This document shows positions 51,301 through 64,000 of a stretch of 64,000 nt of DNA, piece after piece; position 1 is the stretch's first letter; each line of letters begins with the position of its first letter. The notes below the pieces were generated by a model, which had not been told where the DNA came from, searched no databases, and saw only the letters and a program-made list of their open reading frames with translations. Location of the stretch: NCBI GenBank assembly GCA_949358305.1, contig OX442314.1:17601060-17665059 (forward strand), read 5' to 3'. This DNA is from Strigamia acuminata (taxonomy: Eukaryota > Arthropoda > Chilopoda > Geophilomorpha > Linotaeniidae). The translations under genes were made by a program, and so were the position numbers.

Positions 51301-51654
51301 GTAGAAAACTGGTTTTTTTTAGACAACTGCTGACTCAAAACAGTGACTTTCACTATGCTCTACATCACACGCATATCTTTTTTACATTTTTTTTATCAAA
51401 CCAAGCAGAAATAATAATTTATTATTGTAGGTATTCATGCTATGGGTTTGGAAAAGTGCCAGTTATTGTATCAGTATCAGAATACGAATAAGAATAAATA
51501 TTTTTAATACCTTAATTACTTTCCCTTTTGTACCACTCAACCATCCATCCTGTATTTGTTTTTTTTGTGCATCCGGTCGGTATTCAATGTCAATATTTTC
51601 GGAATCGGCATCCCATTTGGTATATGCTTTTTTCCCTCGAATATAATCGCCCAT
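48339..51654 (-). CDS. Glutamate carboxypeptidase II-like M28 protein with degenerate active site
   Basis: Type II membrane protein of the FOLH1/NAALAD2/transferrin receptor family, 775 residues. Exons in transcript order: 51511-51654, 51054-51250, 50843-50983, 50645-50780, 50454-50579, 50213-50390, 50065-50155, 49923-50012, 49653-49858, 49501-49583, 49240-49442, 48773-49189, 48617-48715, 48339-48555. A cytosolic tail of about 48 residues precedes [18 protein letters not shown]. The protease-associated domain shows [10 protein letters not shown] and [11 protein letters not shown]. The M28 domain keeps FGNHYDSW (H405), GTGDPG (D415), WDAKEFG (E453) and INTD (D481). Against FOLH1 the catalytic-base Glu (E424 in human) is Lys (K452) and the last zinc ligand His (H553 in human) is Tyr (Y571, in KLSYSAYDD). 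Both changes suggest lost peptidase activity, as in NAALADL2 or transferrin receptor. The C-terminal dimerisation domain is present. Confidence 0.92.
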
Positions 51655-52681
51655 TTTTGAATTCTGGAATAAACAGTAAACAAACTGATACCGTTTTGGA
51701 ATTTTTATTTTTTTTTTGGATTAAATTCAATGAGATTTTTTTTCTTTCAATTTACGTATAATTTTTGTTTAAAACAAACATGAAAAAAGGCTGAATTTTG
51801 TTCAACACATGTCAAAAGAACCTTGCATGATTTTATGCTTCAAAGTTTTTTAAAAAATATATAAAAATACCTACAAATGAAAATGAAATTTGGAATTACG
51901 GTAGTAAACAATAACAATCGGTTAAATTCTTTCTTCGATCCTCTACGTCAAGATATTTGAAACGAAGCACTGCGCCGTATACCCATCTAATTCCCTCTAG
52001 TTCATTTGATTTGGATACTGATCTGTAGATAGAATCACGATGTTGCCGCTTATGGACACTGATCAACGAGGAGCGGGAGGGATTTTAACTGGATGACGAA
52101 AACAAACGTCATCATCGCTGCTTACTGTTCCCATTACACTTCCGTAGAATAGTTTTCACGTTGATTCTTATTTACGAGAATTTCTTTGTCTTTTTTCCGA
52201 ATGTCACTTCAAAGGAAACACGATCTTTCATCAAACAAACATTTTGTCTGGTTTTCATCAATAAACCAATTTTATTTTATTTATGCTTTAGACAAACGTA
52301 CCGTAGATTAAACCGCATCTGACAAGTCCTGCCATCTTGTGTAAAATTGTATAAATGTAAAATAAAATAGGAAGAATTATTTTTGAGTAAAGAAAACAAC
52401 GAGCAAATTTCGCTTTATTTTTCCATTCATTCGCCAAAAATCGAGCCAAAAATCGAGCCAAAAATGCATAAAGTAGCTTAAACAGCGTGCACAGTGTTGC
52501 CATCTTTCGTTGATTTTTAGTCGAACGTTCTACCTAAATAACTGATTGCCATTGGTGGAAATTCGCTGGCATTCGCACACACATCACACCGACATTCCAC
52601 CATTTTTGTGTGGTGCGTGTGTGTTGATATCGATGACCGGTTTCTAGTAATTCTTACATTGAAGTTATAACTGAAGTGAAA
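51655..52681. promoter_or_regulatory. Divergent region between the M28-like and CAPZB genes
   Basis: No coding exon is supported. Bases 51950-52160 and 52500-52680 are GC-richer; the latter immediately precedes the CAPZB start codon and likely contains its promoter. The 12-base unit GCCAAAAATCGA is repeated about 2.7 times at 52433-52465. Confidence 0.5.
52433..52465. repeat. Short tandem repeat, 12-bp unit
   Basis: GCCAAAAATCGA repeated about 2.7 times in the spacer between the M28-like and CAPZB genes. No function is indicated. Confidence 0.8.
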
Positions 52682-54212
<1,531 letters not shown>

Positions 54213-57200
54213 GGGGAGAATAAATGTTACAAAAATGGTATCTTGTACAAAATAGTGAAAAATGTAAGTCAATTCGATTGGATTGAACTTGTATATTACC
54301 AAAACAACCGTTTATCATACCTGCATTCCTAGCTGAAGTTATTATTTTGTGCTTATTGTTTTAGGTTAAAATGAAAATATGTAAATTAAGGAAGGTTAAA
54401 ACAGTGATGTACATTTTTTAGAAAGGTCTCGTTGTACACACGTGGTAATTTGCTTAATTTGGGTTGATTCGGGTTGTTCATGAATTTTTGTTTAATAACC
54501 AATTAATAAAAACCTCTTTTTTGTTATTTGTAAGCATTTAAATAAAAGCTTGTAATTTTGTGGTTATAATTTAAATTTATAATTTAAAATTTAAAATTAC
54601 CATGCAAAAAAAATCAAAATTTTGTTTAAAAATTGCGCTATTATTTTCGTCTCTAAACATTTGTTTTCGTATGAAAAACATTTGATCTTATTATATAATG
54701 AATTTTTTTCTAATTTCAATTTATATGTCATCCATAAAAGTTTTGTTTTCTTATGGTCAGAATTGTTTGATTTCAAATTCAGACATTTATTGGTCCCTAG
54801 GTTGGCTAGGACTGATTTGATGAATCCAAAACGAAGTACAACACGTTTATTTTTTTATTAACGAAGGATGTATATCTTTCGGAATAAGACATGTGTTGTT
54901 TTGGGATTGGGATGTTTGTTTTCGCAGTGCTGACATGGTTTATTAGACCTTGCAACATGCCCTCGTTAAACGAACGTAACGGTTTAACGGTGGCGCCACT
55001 GTAGGTAGGGTTGTCAGCGGTCAAGCCACGCATACTTTTTAAATTCCTGTTGGCTAAAAAGATGTGTTCAAAACAAGTTTTCGGACGAGTTGCTTCAATT
55101 CAAAGAAACATCCAATTCAGTTGTAACTCGAAATGCGCTTATTGACAACATTTGGATGATTTTTATTCCAAGAACTATAATACCAGTATAGTTTTTCACT
55201 CGGAAGCCGAAGTTTAGGAAATGCTGGTTCAACAGGTTCAACCTTTCCGTGAAGTGAAAAACTTGAAAACAACTTAACAAATTACTCGGTAAGGAAATTA
55301 ATTTTGTTCTAAAATAATAATTATGGAAAAAAATAATAATAATAGTACGAATTTTTAAAACGAGAGAAAAACTTTCTGACGCCAGTTGCGTGTTGTTTTG
55401 GAAATGACGATGACTAATACTCACCACTTTTATTTTTGCATTTTGAACAAGGAAAAATGCATTATTAATTAAATTAAATGGAAAGCTGGGTCTCTGAACT
55501 GCACTTAAACATTTATTATTATCATTACGGTAGATATATAAGTCGTAGCGAGTGAAAGTTATAAAAATATAGGAACAAAGTGCAAGGACAAAAATAAAAA
55601 TCGAGTTATTGTTCCACGATGCCAGTTGAACGACTTTTCGGTATTCTCAGAAGTCAAGGTAATAATAAAAGCCAGGAATGAATTTGGTGGTCAAGGACAA
55701 GAGCTTGATGCTCTCCTGTAGTTCACCTGTTGGTACTCGGTATGGTCATGCATGAATCGCCTTTAATTTCACATGGAAAAATATCTTCCAACAGCTGGTG
55801 TATGAGAACAAACAGCTAAATTGTTCATTTTCCCGATTAGCATCTCAAATTATAACTTTTTTTCAAACTTGGGTGAGCATCAAGGTCAACACCAAATTGA
55901 TATTAAACGCCTAATAAAATAAGACAACAAACTGAAACGGAAATTAAAAAATTCATCAAATGAAATTTTCAAAACTAAAAAAAAAATTAAAAAAATCTGC
56001 TGCACCTTGTCAACTTTAATTTCACTATAAAAACGTACCGTAGTGAGGATCAAGTTTTATGAAATCATAACTTTTCATTTCACCGTAACCGGAATAAAAT
56101 AAGCAAATTCGATTCCATTGTGTTTTTAAAAGCACATCGACCTAATGGATGGGTGTAGGTGAGGTAATGGTGCCCGTGCCCTTGACTATTGGGTTGGGCT
56201 ACCATACAAAATACTAAAAAACACAAAACTTGATCTTCTGGTTTGTCCTTCTCGAACTTTAATCCGTGAACCTTTCGTTAATGATAGAATAGCAGTATCG
56301 TAATGATGGAAAGAAGTAGGTAAATGAAATTCGAGATAATCCATTTGAGAATTGGAACGTAATAGTTCGTAGAGAAAAATCGGGACAACGAGTTTAAGTA
56401 CTTACATTTAGGTTAGAAAGAGGTAAATATTTCCTAGTTATGATTTTTTTCTGCCCCTTCAAATTCTTGTTTTTTGTTTTGTGTCAGTAAATCACGCGAT
56501 TTCCTAATTATTAACGTGTTTTTCGGTCTTTCCGGAACGGATCATTTATTTTAGTCATTAAAAGACCGAAAATCGTGTGATTTATTGCCCGGAAAACACT
56601 AAAAAAAATTAAATGTGTCTCATATTTATGCCAATTAAATGAGGATCTCTTTTTTTCAAGTGAAAATGGAAGAAATAAATGGATATTTTTCAAAATTTTG
56701 TTTCATAATTGCATCAAATTTGACTTTCCTCGATCCCACATGTTGCTTGTGTCTAGAGGCTATTCGAAATTACAACAAAAACTCTGGTTTAACTCAGTCA
56801 TGACTCAGTAGAAGTGAATCATGAAGTTGTTACGGAACTAGCATTTGGAAGCGGTTCATTAAACCATAACTAATAACCCATCCTTGTGCTTGAACTCTTC
56901 GCATGTTTGCCCATTTTTCACAGCGCTTCAGAACCAGGTGAGGGATATTTTTATATTGGTAAACACGTGGGAGCAATTGAAAACGTGTAGATTCTTAAAA
57001 GCGTTAATGTATAAACAGTTTAAAACTTTTCGTGTTATTTTTTTTTAAAAATTTTGTTTTGATATTGCCCATCAGTTTCCGTGCAGCTGGCTCTTATTAT
57101 GCTTGGCGCAGGAAACTGTAACCCTGGAATCAAAGTCTGCATCTTAACTGTAGTTTTACTGTCCACAATCTCTTGGAATTATCTTTTGTTTGTGTGTTAT

Positions 57201-57849
57201 TATACTGCTAATATCATTTTATATTTGCTTTTTATGTCCCAATTTAACTTTTATCAGGTATTTTTTTAAATTAACTTGTTACCACATGTGAATCTCAAGA
57301 ATTCCAAGCCAAATTGATAGTAAACAGCAGACAAAAGTGTTTTTCTTCCTTTTAAAAGTTGAATTTGAAGTGTATTTAGATTATTTTATCAAAGGATAGT
57401 GGTTTGGTTGAGGCGTGGTACTCAAAAACTCACTTAGTTTCCCAAAATATACGGTATAGAAAATTGATTGAATGGTGGGATTATTCACGGAAATCAGAAT
57501 AAACGATCCTTAGATAATACACTGTTCTGTCCTTGAAATAAGTACATCATTTGAATCTGTGGCCTTGTGGAATTTAAATAGAGAATAATTGATGGCGAGC
57601 AAATCAATAACACAATTCGATTATTTTTATTTATTTATTTATTTATGGGTTGTAATTTATTATATTGTATTATCTAAAAAACAAAAATATTCCTGATAAG
57701 AAATTACAAAGGTCAGCTCAATATTACCAACGACCTATAGGCGATAGTCGAGTAAACCATAGTGAATTTCCACGCCACATCTGTTAAGTCACAGTCACCT
57801 TTCCCCCGCTTAAACCACTACAGAGTGAAGTCCAGGGCATGACTCATAC

Positions 57850-58143
57850 CTCATCAAACCCAAACTTCCATGAGGATCGGGGTTTGTGTTTGTGGGTCTT
57901 TGTAGCGGCCAACCTCGGCCAGGCCATATTTTAAACAAAATCGTCGTTGCAACAATGCCAAATGTTCGCATTTGACTCACGTTTGTGGAGGAAAAATTCC
58001 TGATGTTTTGTTCCATCAATGAAAGTGCATCTGCATCGTTATAAATTGAATCGTTATGGAAGCGGACGAACCCGTGTTTGAAAATGGATCGATCCTTCGC
58101 CAGACCCAAACTGATGTCGGCTGCCGTTTCCAGCACCAACCGG
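57850..58143 (-). CDS. Candidate orphan exon of unknown protein
   Basis: On the minus strand AAAACAG is followed by an open stretch of 98 codons ending at ATGAG|GTATGA, a plausible donor. It reads SLGLAKDRSIFKHGFVRFHN, ADALSLMEQNIRNFSS and NPDPHGSLGLM, with mixed composition and GC content above the surrounding AT-rich DNA. If not spliced it runs to TAA at 57810-57812. I do not recognise it, found no partner exon, and a decayed retroelement fragment is possible. Confidence 0.25.
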
Positions 58144-59660
58144 CTGTTTTTCGTAACGGAAATTAAGTGAAAATGTGTAGCAATATTAAATATTTCGGAG
58201 GTGAGTTTGTGAGTGTGGAATTACTGATTATTAAGGAGTTGGTCAGTGATGTGGTTTCATCCGAAATTGCCCTGTGTGAGTCAGTTTTTCCCGTCGAAAA
58301 ATGCATGGGATTGAATTCATGGACGAATGACGGTTCATTATAGTTCAGGTTTTTATTTACTTTAATTCGAAATTGGCTCGGGTTCGCTATTTATGTACGG
58401 TATTTATTCAGGTATCAAATTGTGTGTGGGTGTAGAATTGCTCAATTTTATTTGCTTCGAACCTGATCTGGATGGTTTCAACATACACAAATAAAAATTT
58501 GAGACTAAACATTTGTGAGGGTGAGAAAAATTCGCGAATTTTTCTAATTTATATTTACTAATTCTTTGTATTTATTGGCATATGTTGTGTGAAAACAACA
58601 TGTGTGATTAAATGTCAACATCCTGCGGTATCGGAAATAAATTCACAATTAAAACGTTTAATTTTAATTTTTTAATTTTTTTAATTTCTTTATTTTTTAA
58701 ATTTCCGGAAGGTTAAAATTAAAATATAAACGAAAATGAAGTTTGTGGAGTGTGGAGCGTATCAAGTTCCCCAGGAAGTGTGAAAATTCTTAACTAGAAA
58801 ATGAGGATGTGCTCTTTTTTATTCTTTTAACTTCCCCACTTAATTACGAGAGATTTGAGACATTTTTCCAGCAGAAATAGAGCAATTGTACACTTCGAAG
58901 ATGGAGCAGAGCAATTGTAAGTATTGTAATCTGTAATTAAATGGCAAGGGTTATCAGAAGAAAAAATATGAGAGAAAAAAATGATGTCATTTGAAATGGA
59001 GTACGAGGGAAAGGAGATTCGTGACTACTGTTGTTTTCATAAGATAATTGTATCATTTAAATAACAAATTTATGTAAGTGATTTTCATCTCACTATTCTA
59101 TTTGACCTCTTATATATCAAATTCAGGCCTATTGTGCATTGTGATTCTGATTATTGATGATGATAAAAGGGGATTTGTTGTTGCACTGTGATCAAATCAG
59201 TAGCTTGGATAAAGTCGTTTATTTGGTTAGTAGTTTTTATTCTATTTTTATTTATTTTTTTTAAATAAAAGATAAATATTTGCTTCTGTCTCGTGCGCAT
59301 ATTTATTATTTTTAAATTTATTTGTTGCTTGCGGTTTGTCAGGGTCATTGGATGTTTCAAGTCACATGTTTTTTCTGTGGAGTCTCGAAAGGAAGTGACA
59401 AAATGATAACCGCAGGCTTTTTTTTCAACATTTAGGCGTTGAAGGGTGTGAAAAAGTAGCTTTAGTTGAGTGGTATGTGGAATTTGGAATCAGGTGTGGC
59501 GATTTTGGTTTTTAAATATTTCCAAAGGGTTAGTGAAGTTATGTTGGCTTCGTGCCATTGTGGCCAATGACTTTTGGCACTCATTAAAATTGAACGCTTA
59601 TTTAGGCACGAGAAATGTTTTGAAAGTAAACTGATATATTGATTCTATGTTTGTATAAAG

Positions 59661-59690
59661 TATTTATTTATTTATTTATTTATTTATTAT
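59661..59690. repeat. (TATT)n microsatellite
   Basis: Tandem TATT units directly upstream of the acceptor of the first coding exon of the large Ser-rich gene. Confidence 0.8.
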
Positions 59691-59724
59691 TTTTTGTTTT
59701 TTCCAGGGTTGGGAGTGAGCCAAT

Positions 59725-62700
59725 ATGCCGGAATTGATGGCTATTGTAACGGAACGACCTCGACCCAAACCCAGAGCTTCATTGCGATTATCATCTAATC
59801 AGAATATTCAACAATATCCACTCTATCAGAATTTGCTGTACATATCTGATGTTGCAAACAATGGCAGTAAATTGTGCGAATCTTTGCGCGCCCAGGCAGC
59901 GGATAAACCCAAGCCGAGAAGACGATCTTTGCTGGATCCACCAATTCTAGAAGAAAGGAAATTTGATGAGAATTGGGAGTTTTCAGTGCGTGAAAAAACC
60001 GCCCCAGTTGATCAAAATTTAAACGTGGAAAATTACAAGTGCATTTTGTCGGCAGAAAAAGATATTAAACGTAATGGAGACAAGCGGGGTGCAGACAGTG
60101 ACTCGAATAAATTGAATGAGAAAACTACTGACCGATTCCAACCTATAAAGTGTATGCCATACAATTCTCCCCGGTTAAATAAAGCTTCTCGTGGATTAAA
60201 TTTAACGATGCAACGATCACGAGAAGCCAAAACTTCCGCTTTGCCACGAGCAGTGGGAACTAACTGTGCTAGTAAAACAAGTGCTCACAGTATGGACTCT
60301 TTAGGTAAAAGGGTCCAAAGTGTTGCCTCGAAAAACATTCCGAGTAGGAGCGAAAGAGGCGCCGTATCGACTTTTACTCAGCTGAGGAAATCGTCATTCA
60401 GAAAAATGGAAGAAGTGTCCAGTTCGAAAGATAACGATACTGCGAAATCTCAATGCGATTACAGAAGAAGGGTCGGAAGTGTGACTAAAGACGCGGATAA
60501 GCGGAAGTCTGCCGCAATTCCCCCACAGATGGTGGCTAATTTAGCAAATAAATTTAACGCGATGATTTCCGAGAATCACAAGGTTCCCGGAGCAAGTGTG
60601 GATGCTGGCAGGAAACGAATTAACAGCAAGGGCTCATCCGCACTGTCTGTACAATCCTGTCCATCGAGTCCGTTGAGAACTAATTTGACGCTTAGAAATA
60701 GAAAGGAGCCTCCAAACGCGCGGGACGCTAACGTGCCGAAATTATCGTCGGTTAATCTGAGAAATAATGGGAATGCGAGGAAAGAAGAAATTCGAAAAAT
60801 TGTAAAAACTTCGATTCCCACTTCGTGTTCACCCAAGGCGTCCTCGCCAAAAATCTGTTCACCGAGAGCTGGGTCGCCCAAGCCCGCGTCCTCGCCAAAA
60901 ATCTGTTCACCGAGAGCTGGGTCGCCCAAGCCCGCGTCCTCGCCAAAAATCTGTTCACCGAGGGCTGGTTCGCCCAAACCCGCATCCTCTCCCAAGGCTG
61001 GTTCGCCCAAGGCCTCGAGTCCCAATGCTGTGAGAAGAAAAAGTTTCGTTCAACAAGCCGTTATGAATTATGAAGTGTGCGTATCTGCTTCATCATCACC
61101 CGAAATAAAAAGGCGAAATTCATTACCTAAGAGAACAGTCTCATCATTGGCGGATGAAAAGAGCAGAGTGGACGCGTTCGCTTCGCCGGTCTTACTCCGG
61201 AGGTTGTTGCAAAGTGCGGCCGATGTGAAGGCATCAAAGTTCACTTCAGGGTTTAATCATCATCTCGAGGCGAGGCAATCCAGCGATACACGAATTAATC
61301 AGCGATTTAACCAACAGGAAATGCCGAAGACAGGAGGGGGGCAATCGGAAGGAAGAATTGCTACTGGTTGTAGTCAGAGCTCGGGCCTGGAAAGAGAAGG
61401 TCGTGTCCTTCAAACACCACTCACAAAGGATTGTATTGAGTTGATTAAACAAAATGCTAGTGAAAGTGCCATGAAAACATCTATGATTGCTGCTTCGCAA
61501 TTGGGGTCAAGTAAATCTGACCAAAATACCTCGTTATCATCAACCACCGATTTTTGTTCGGAATCCGTGAACTGTGAAAAGGTAACAACGAATTCTGGTG
61601 TTTCGGCGTTGGCTAGAGGTCGGCAGTTGTTCGACAAAAGGGTTTCGAGTGTTGTTAATGATAAAAAGAGTGCGTTTGCTGTTAATCAGATTAATCGTGC
61701 GCCGCCACCGTTACCAGCTACGCAACCGAGACAAATTAATAACAGAACAAGCATGAGAAGAAATAACTCGAGTGTTAAAGGTGAGCTTTTGGCTGCGGAA
61801 AATAAAGTGCAATCTTTAAAAAACGTCCAGTCCAGTTTCTTACATTCGAATTTAATCGATAACGCGTGTGATAACAAAACTAATCAGTCGAATGCTGCGA
61901 ATTGTGGCGGATACAAAAGCGCTGGTGTGAAAGTCAGTAATGAAACAATTGCTGGGTTCAAGTCTAGTTTTTTACATTCGCTCAACGTTGAGGAAGTTGA
62001 CGGCAAATTAAATGAAACTAGTTCCGTGATAATCGAGAAGAAATTAATGATCGAAAAAACGAACTACGTGCCCAATACTTCGTTTCTTTGGAGGCAGAAA
62101 AATGCAGCGACGAATGGATCCATTCCACCGCCGCCCAATAGTGCGCCCCCGCCGATACCGGAACAAAATGAGGACCTAAGGGATTGTGATAATATTTATG
62201 ACGATGTTGTGAGTCCGTGTTCCGACGAGTTCTACGATGAACCAGTGTATACCGAAGCTCAAATATCGCCGCAAAATAATTTACTAACAAACAATGCTGG
62301 TACGTAGTAATTTAATTGATGGTGAGATCAAATTATTTGAGAGTTAATTGAGCTTTTAATTTTTTTTTTGCAGAGATCATTACAAATAATGAGAGTGATG
62401 AAGGTTGGGTGGATGTGAGTGACACAGAAATGGAAGGAAATGGGCACAAGGAAATGCTTTCCTTACCCGTGTATGTATTTCTGTTTATTTTTGAATTTAT
62501 CTTTTATTGACACTAAAGACACTGCGTAGTCAGTAGGGCATATCTTTAGTTTGTCGCACTACCGATTGTTTTGTAATTGAGTTGTGCTAATTATAATCTT
62601 TTGTTTTCTTTTTTATTATTACTGTAGTAACACCAGGGCGAAAAATATGTGCTGGAAAAATGTACAGAAACGGAACAGTATTTCGCGGAGAGCGTCGTGG

Positions 62701-64000
62701 TGTCAAGATGAAAACAAGCACGATTCGAGCAAAGTTCCAATGAATTCTGCCGCCGAAGATTATGCGGATGTAATTGATTAATCGATTTAATTTTATGTTT
62801 AAGTGAAAGGTTTAATCGATCTTTGTGTTTTGTTTAGTTCGATGATGATTTTTCGGGGAGTGATGAATCCAATTCAACAAATCCAGATCATCATTACGAA
62901 GCGGTGTATAAATTAAATCAAGATCGATTTAAAACTGCTTCCAAACATGATCAGGACGCAAGCGCCGATTGCATTTTGGAGGAATCACCCTGTGAAACCG
63001 AAAATAAAGAATTTGCCAGTCGGTGTTCTCTCGCCAGTGAGACCAACGTGATCGACCTGAAAGAAAAGCGGCTTAAACGTAATTGGTCTCTGACCAAAAG
63101 TGACATTCGTTTGGAATTGACGTCCAGACTCAATAAAATTCGGATTAAAAAGACATCGACGAGTGCAACTGACGTTCATTCAGTTCAGGCATCAGTGGAA
63201 ACGAAAAAAACCAAACCTTGGTCCTTAAAGACAAAGTTTTCTCGAAAAAATTCGGATCCTCCTTCGCCTACGAAGAAATCTCCATCTCCGAAGAAGGAAA
63301 GTGCTTTGTTTTATGTGCCAAATTGCATTTCTAATAACGAAACGTCGGAGGAAAGCGCCCGGAACGAAATATCTATTGTCGCTATGCAAGTGGGTCGCAG
63401 ATCATCAAGGTCTAATGTTGTTCGACCCCGAGAGGCTCCGCCAGCGCCCCCCATTCAAGCTATTCCAAAACACAGAACGGATAGTGTCTGGTCAGTTGAG
63501 TCGAGCAAACGGACTTCTATATCGAGTGACTGGGAATTAGTTCAGGAAAATGATAATTACTCGAGGTTTTCGGGATCGATTAATTCAGGTGAAGGTTGAC
63601 AAATGTTTTTAAGAGTTCGTTTTATTGATTTATTAATTAAAGGTAGGAATATCGAATCCGATACCGAATCCACGCGTTCGGGAGCACACAGCAACGATAT
63701 GGATTTGAAAAGTTCGAGTAAGGCTGCGGTTTCTAGATCAAGTAGTACTGTGTCGTCCGAAAGCGAAGTTCCAAGTTTTTTACCAACGTCACCCAAGATA
63801 AGGTAATCTTGATTTGTCAGAGCATCGTTGACTTTTATTTCATTTTACATTTGTTATCTTATCAAGTTAAATTCTTTGAGAATTTATTTCAAAATGGATC
63901 GCCGTTTTAAAAGTTCTTATACTAATGTTCGGAGTTCAACTAAAACCACTGCGTCGTCTTACAGATCTTCCATCGCGAGCTCTGGATCTAGTAGTTCGAG
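59725..64000 (+). CDS. Large serine-rich, tyrosine-motif scaffold-like protein, 3' end outside window
   Basis: Exons 59725-62299, 62374-62470, 62628-62769, 62838-63588, 63643-63802 and a probable one from 63881 to the window end; about 1280 residues so far. The first coding exon is very large (858 codons) and starts MPELMAIVTERPRPKPRASL after a leader that follows an acceptor. The protein is mostly low complexity: Ser, Lys, Pro and Arg with many SP/KSP sites, several proline-rich SH3-type motifs (APPPLPATQP-like RAPPPLPATQPRQ, IPPPPNSAPPPIPEQ, EAPPAPPIQAIPK). Tyrosine motifs cluster at DNIYDDVV and EFYDEPVYTEAQ, typical SH2 ligands. A perfect-to-near-perfect 48-base repeat lies at 60841-60984. 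I cannot name the family. Adaptor-like FYB or an ephexin-type RhoGEF N-terminus are possibilities, not supported by a domain in this window. The last exon could instead begin at an ATG in the same frame (63893). Confidence 0.7.
60841..60984 (+). repeat. Coding 48-bp tandem repeat, three copies
   Basis: The unit encodes SSPKICSPRAGSPKPA in frame. Copies run 60841-60888, 60889-60936 and 60937-60984; the first two differ little, the third has a few silent-looking changes, and a degenerate part continues to about 61020 (SPKAGSPKASSP). It adds repeated SP sites to the disordered region. Confidence 0.9.

Larger units (their letters stand above)
54213..59706. other. 5.5-kb spacer upstream of the large Ser-rich gene
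   Basis: AATAAA at 54505-54510 belongs to the CAPZB 3' end. A TGGCGCCACTG palindrome at 54991-55001 is identical over 11 bases to one at 9332. At 57850-58143 a GC-richer open stretch on the minus strand has splice-like borders. ATTT-type microsatellites lie near 57626-57643 and 59661-59690. An acceptor (AG 59705-59706) precedes the first coding exon of the large gene, so at least one noncoding exon of that gene must lie upstream, possibly in this spacer; I could not place it. A small acceptor/donor pair near 56924-56938 is a weak candidate. Confidence 0.45.

Noticed and set aside
54806-55033. 75-codon minus-strand frame around the TGGCGCCACTG site
   Set aside because: No splice signals, no homology and strong overlap with apparently regulatory sequence.
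60576-61025. 149-codon minus-strand frame with LGEPALGED-type repeats
   Set aside because: It is the antisense shadow of the 48-bp repeat in the real plus-strand exon.

Overview
The window looks like a nuclear scaffold from an insect. Every recognisable gene is a spliced animal gene with GT-AG introns, most of them only 50 to 100 bases long. Proteins resemble arthropod and other animal orthologues (Swip-1/EFHD2, Rim2, CAPZB, class I PI3K p110), intergenic DNA is AT-rich, and polyadenylation signals are AATAAA-like. The very short introns and gene-dense layout would suit a beetle, but that is an inference and I cannot assign a species. There are no bacterial operons, CRISPR arrays, rRNA genes or recognisable tRNA genes.

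Layout. 1-1415 (+) is the 3' part of an ILKAP-type PP2C phosphatase. 1995-4477 (+) is Swip-1/EFHD2. 5353-8411 (-) is a Rim2/SLC25A36-type mitochondrial pyrimidine nucleotide carrier. 8412-12195 is a long spacer with a 337-bp foldback palindrome. 12238-17948 (+) is a PXYLP1-type histidine phosphatase whose last intron holds a second inverted-repeat element and a GC-rich LTR-like block. 18743-22819 (-) is an M13/neprilysin-like membrane protein. 23577-26821 (-) is an unrecognised pseudokinase with an acidic tail. 27450-28734 (+) is an AT-hook nuclear protein. 30091-30269 (-) is the last exon of an unrecognised small protein. 31162-35844 (+) is class I PI3K p110. 36152-37632 (-) is a UPF0415/C7orf25 homologue. 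37952-41388 (+) is a GLUT-type sugar transporter. 41786-42882 (-) is an SLC25A34/35-type carrier. 44092-46311 (+) is a 3CxxC zinc-finger (RTP-like) protein. 48339-51654 (-) is a glutamate carboxypeptidase II-like M28 protein. 52682-54212 (+) is F-actin capping protein beta. 59725 to the end (+) is the 5' part of a large serine-rich, tyrosine-motif protein.

The genes do not form one pathway. Several are housekeeping genes (actin capping, nucleotide import, phosphoinositide signalling, glycosaminoglycan linker phosphatase). Divergent pairs with short spacers (C7orf25-like/GLUT, pseudokinase/AT-hook) may share promoters.

The most interesting signal is a set of proteins with altered active sites. 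The M28 protein lacks the catalytic-base Glu and the last zinc-ligand His. The neprilysin-like protein has Asp at the third zinc ligand. The kinase-fold protein lacks the HRD and DFG aspartates. Exon models were built by hand from splice signals and conserved frames; the summed coding length of every complete model is a multiple of three with no internal stop.
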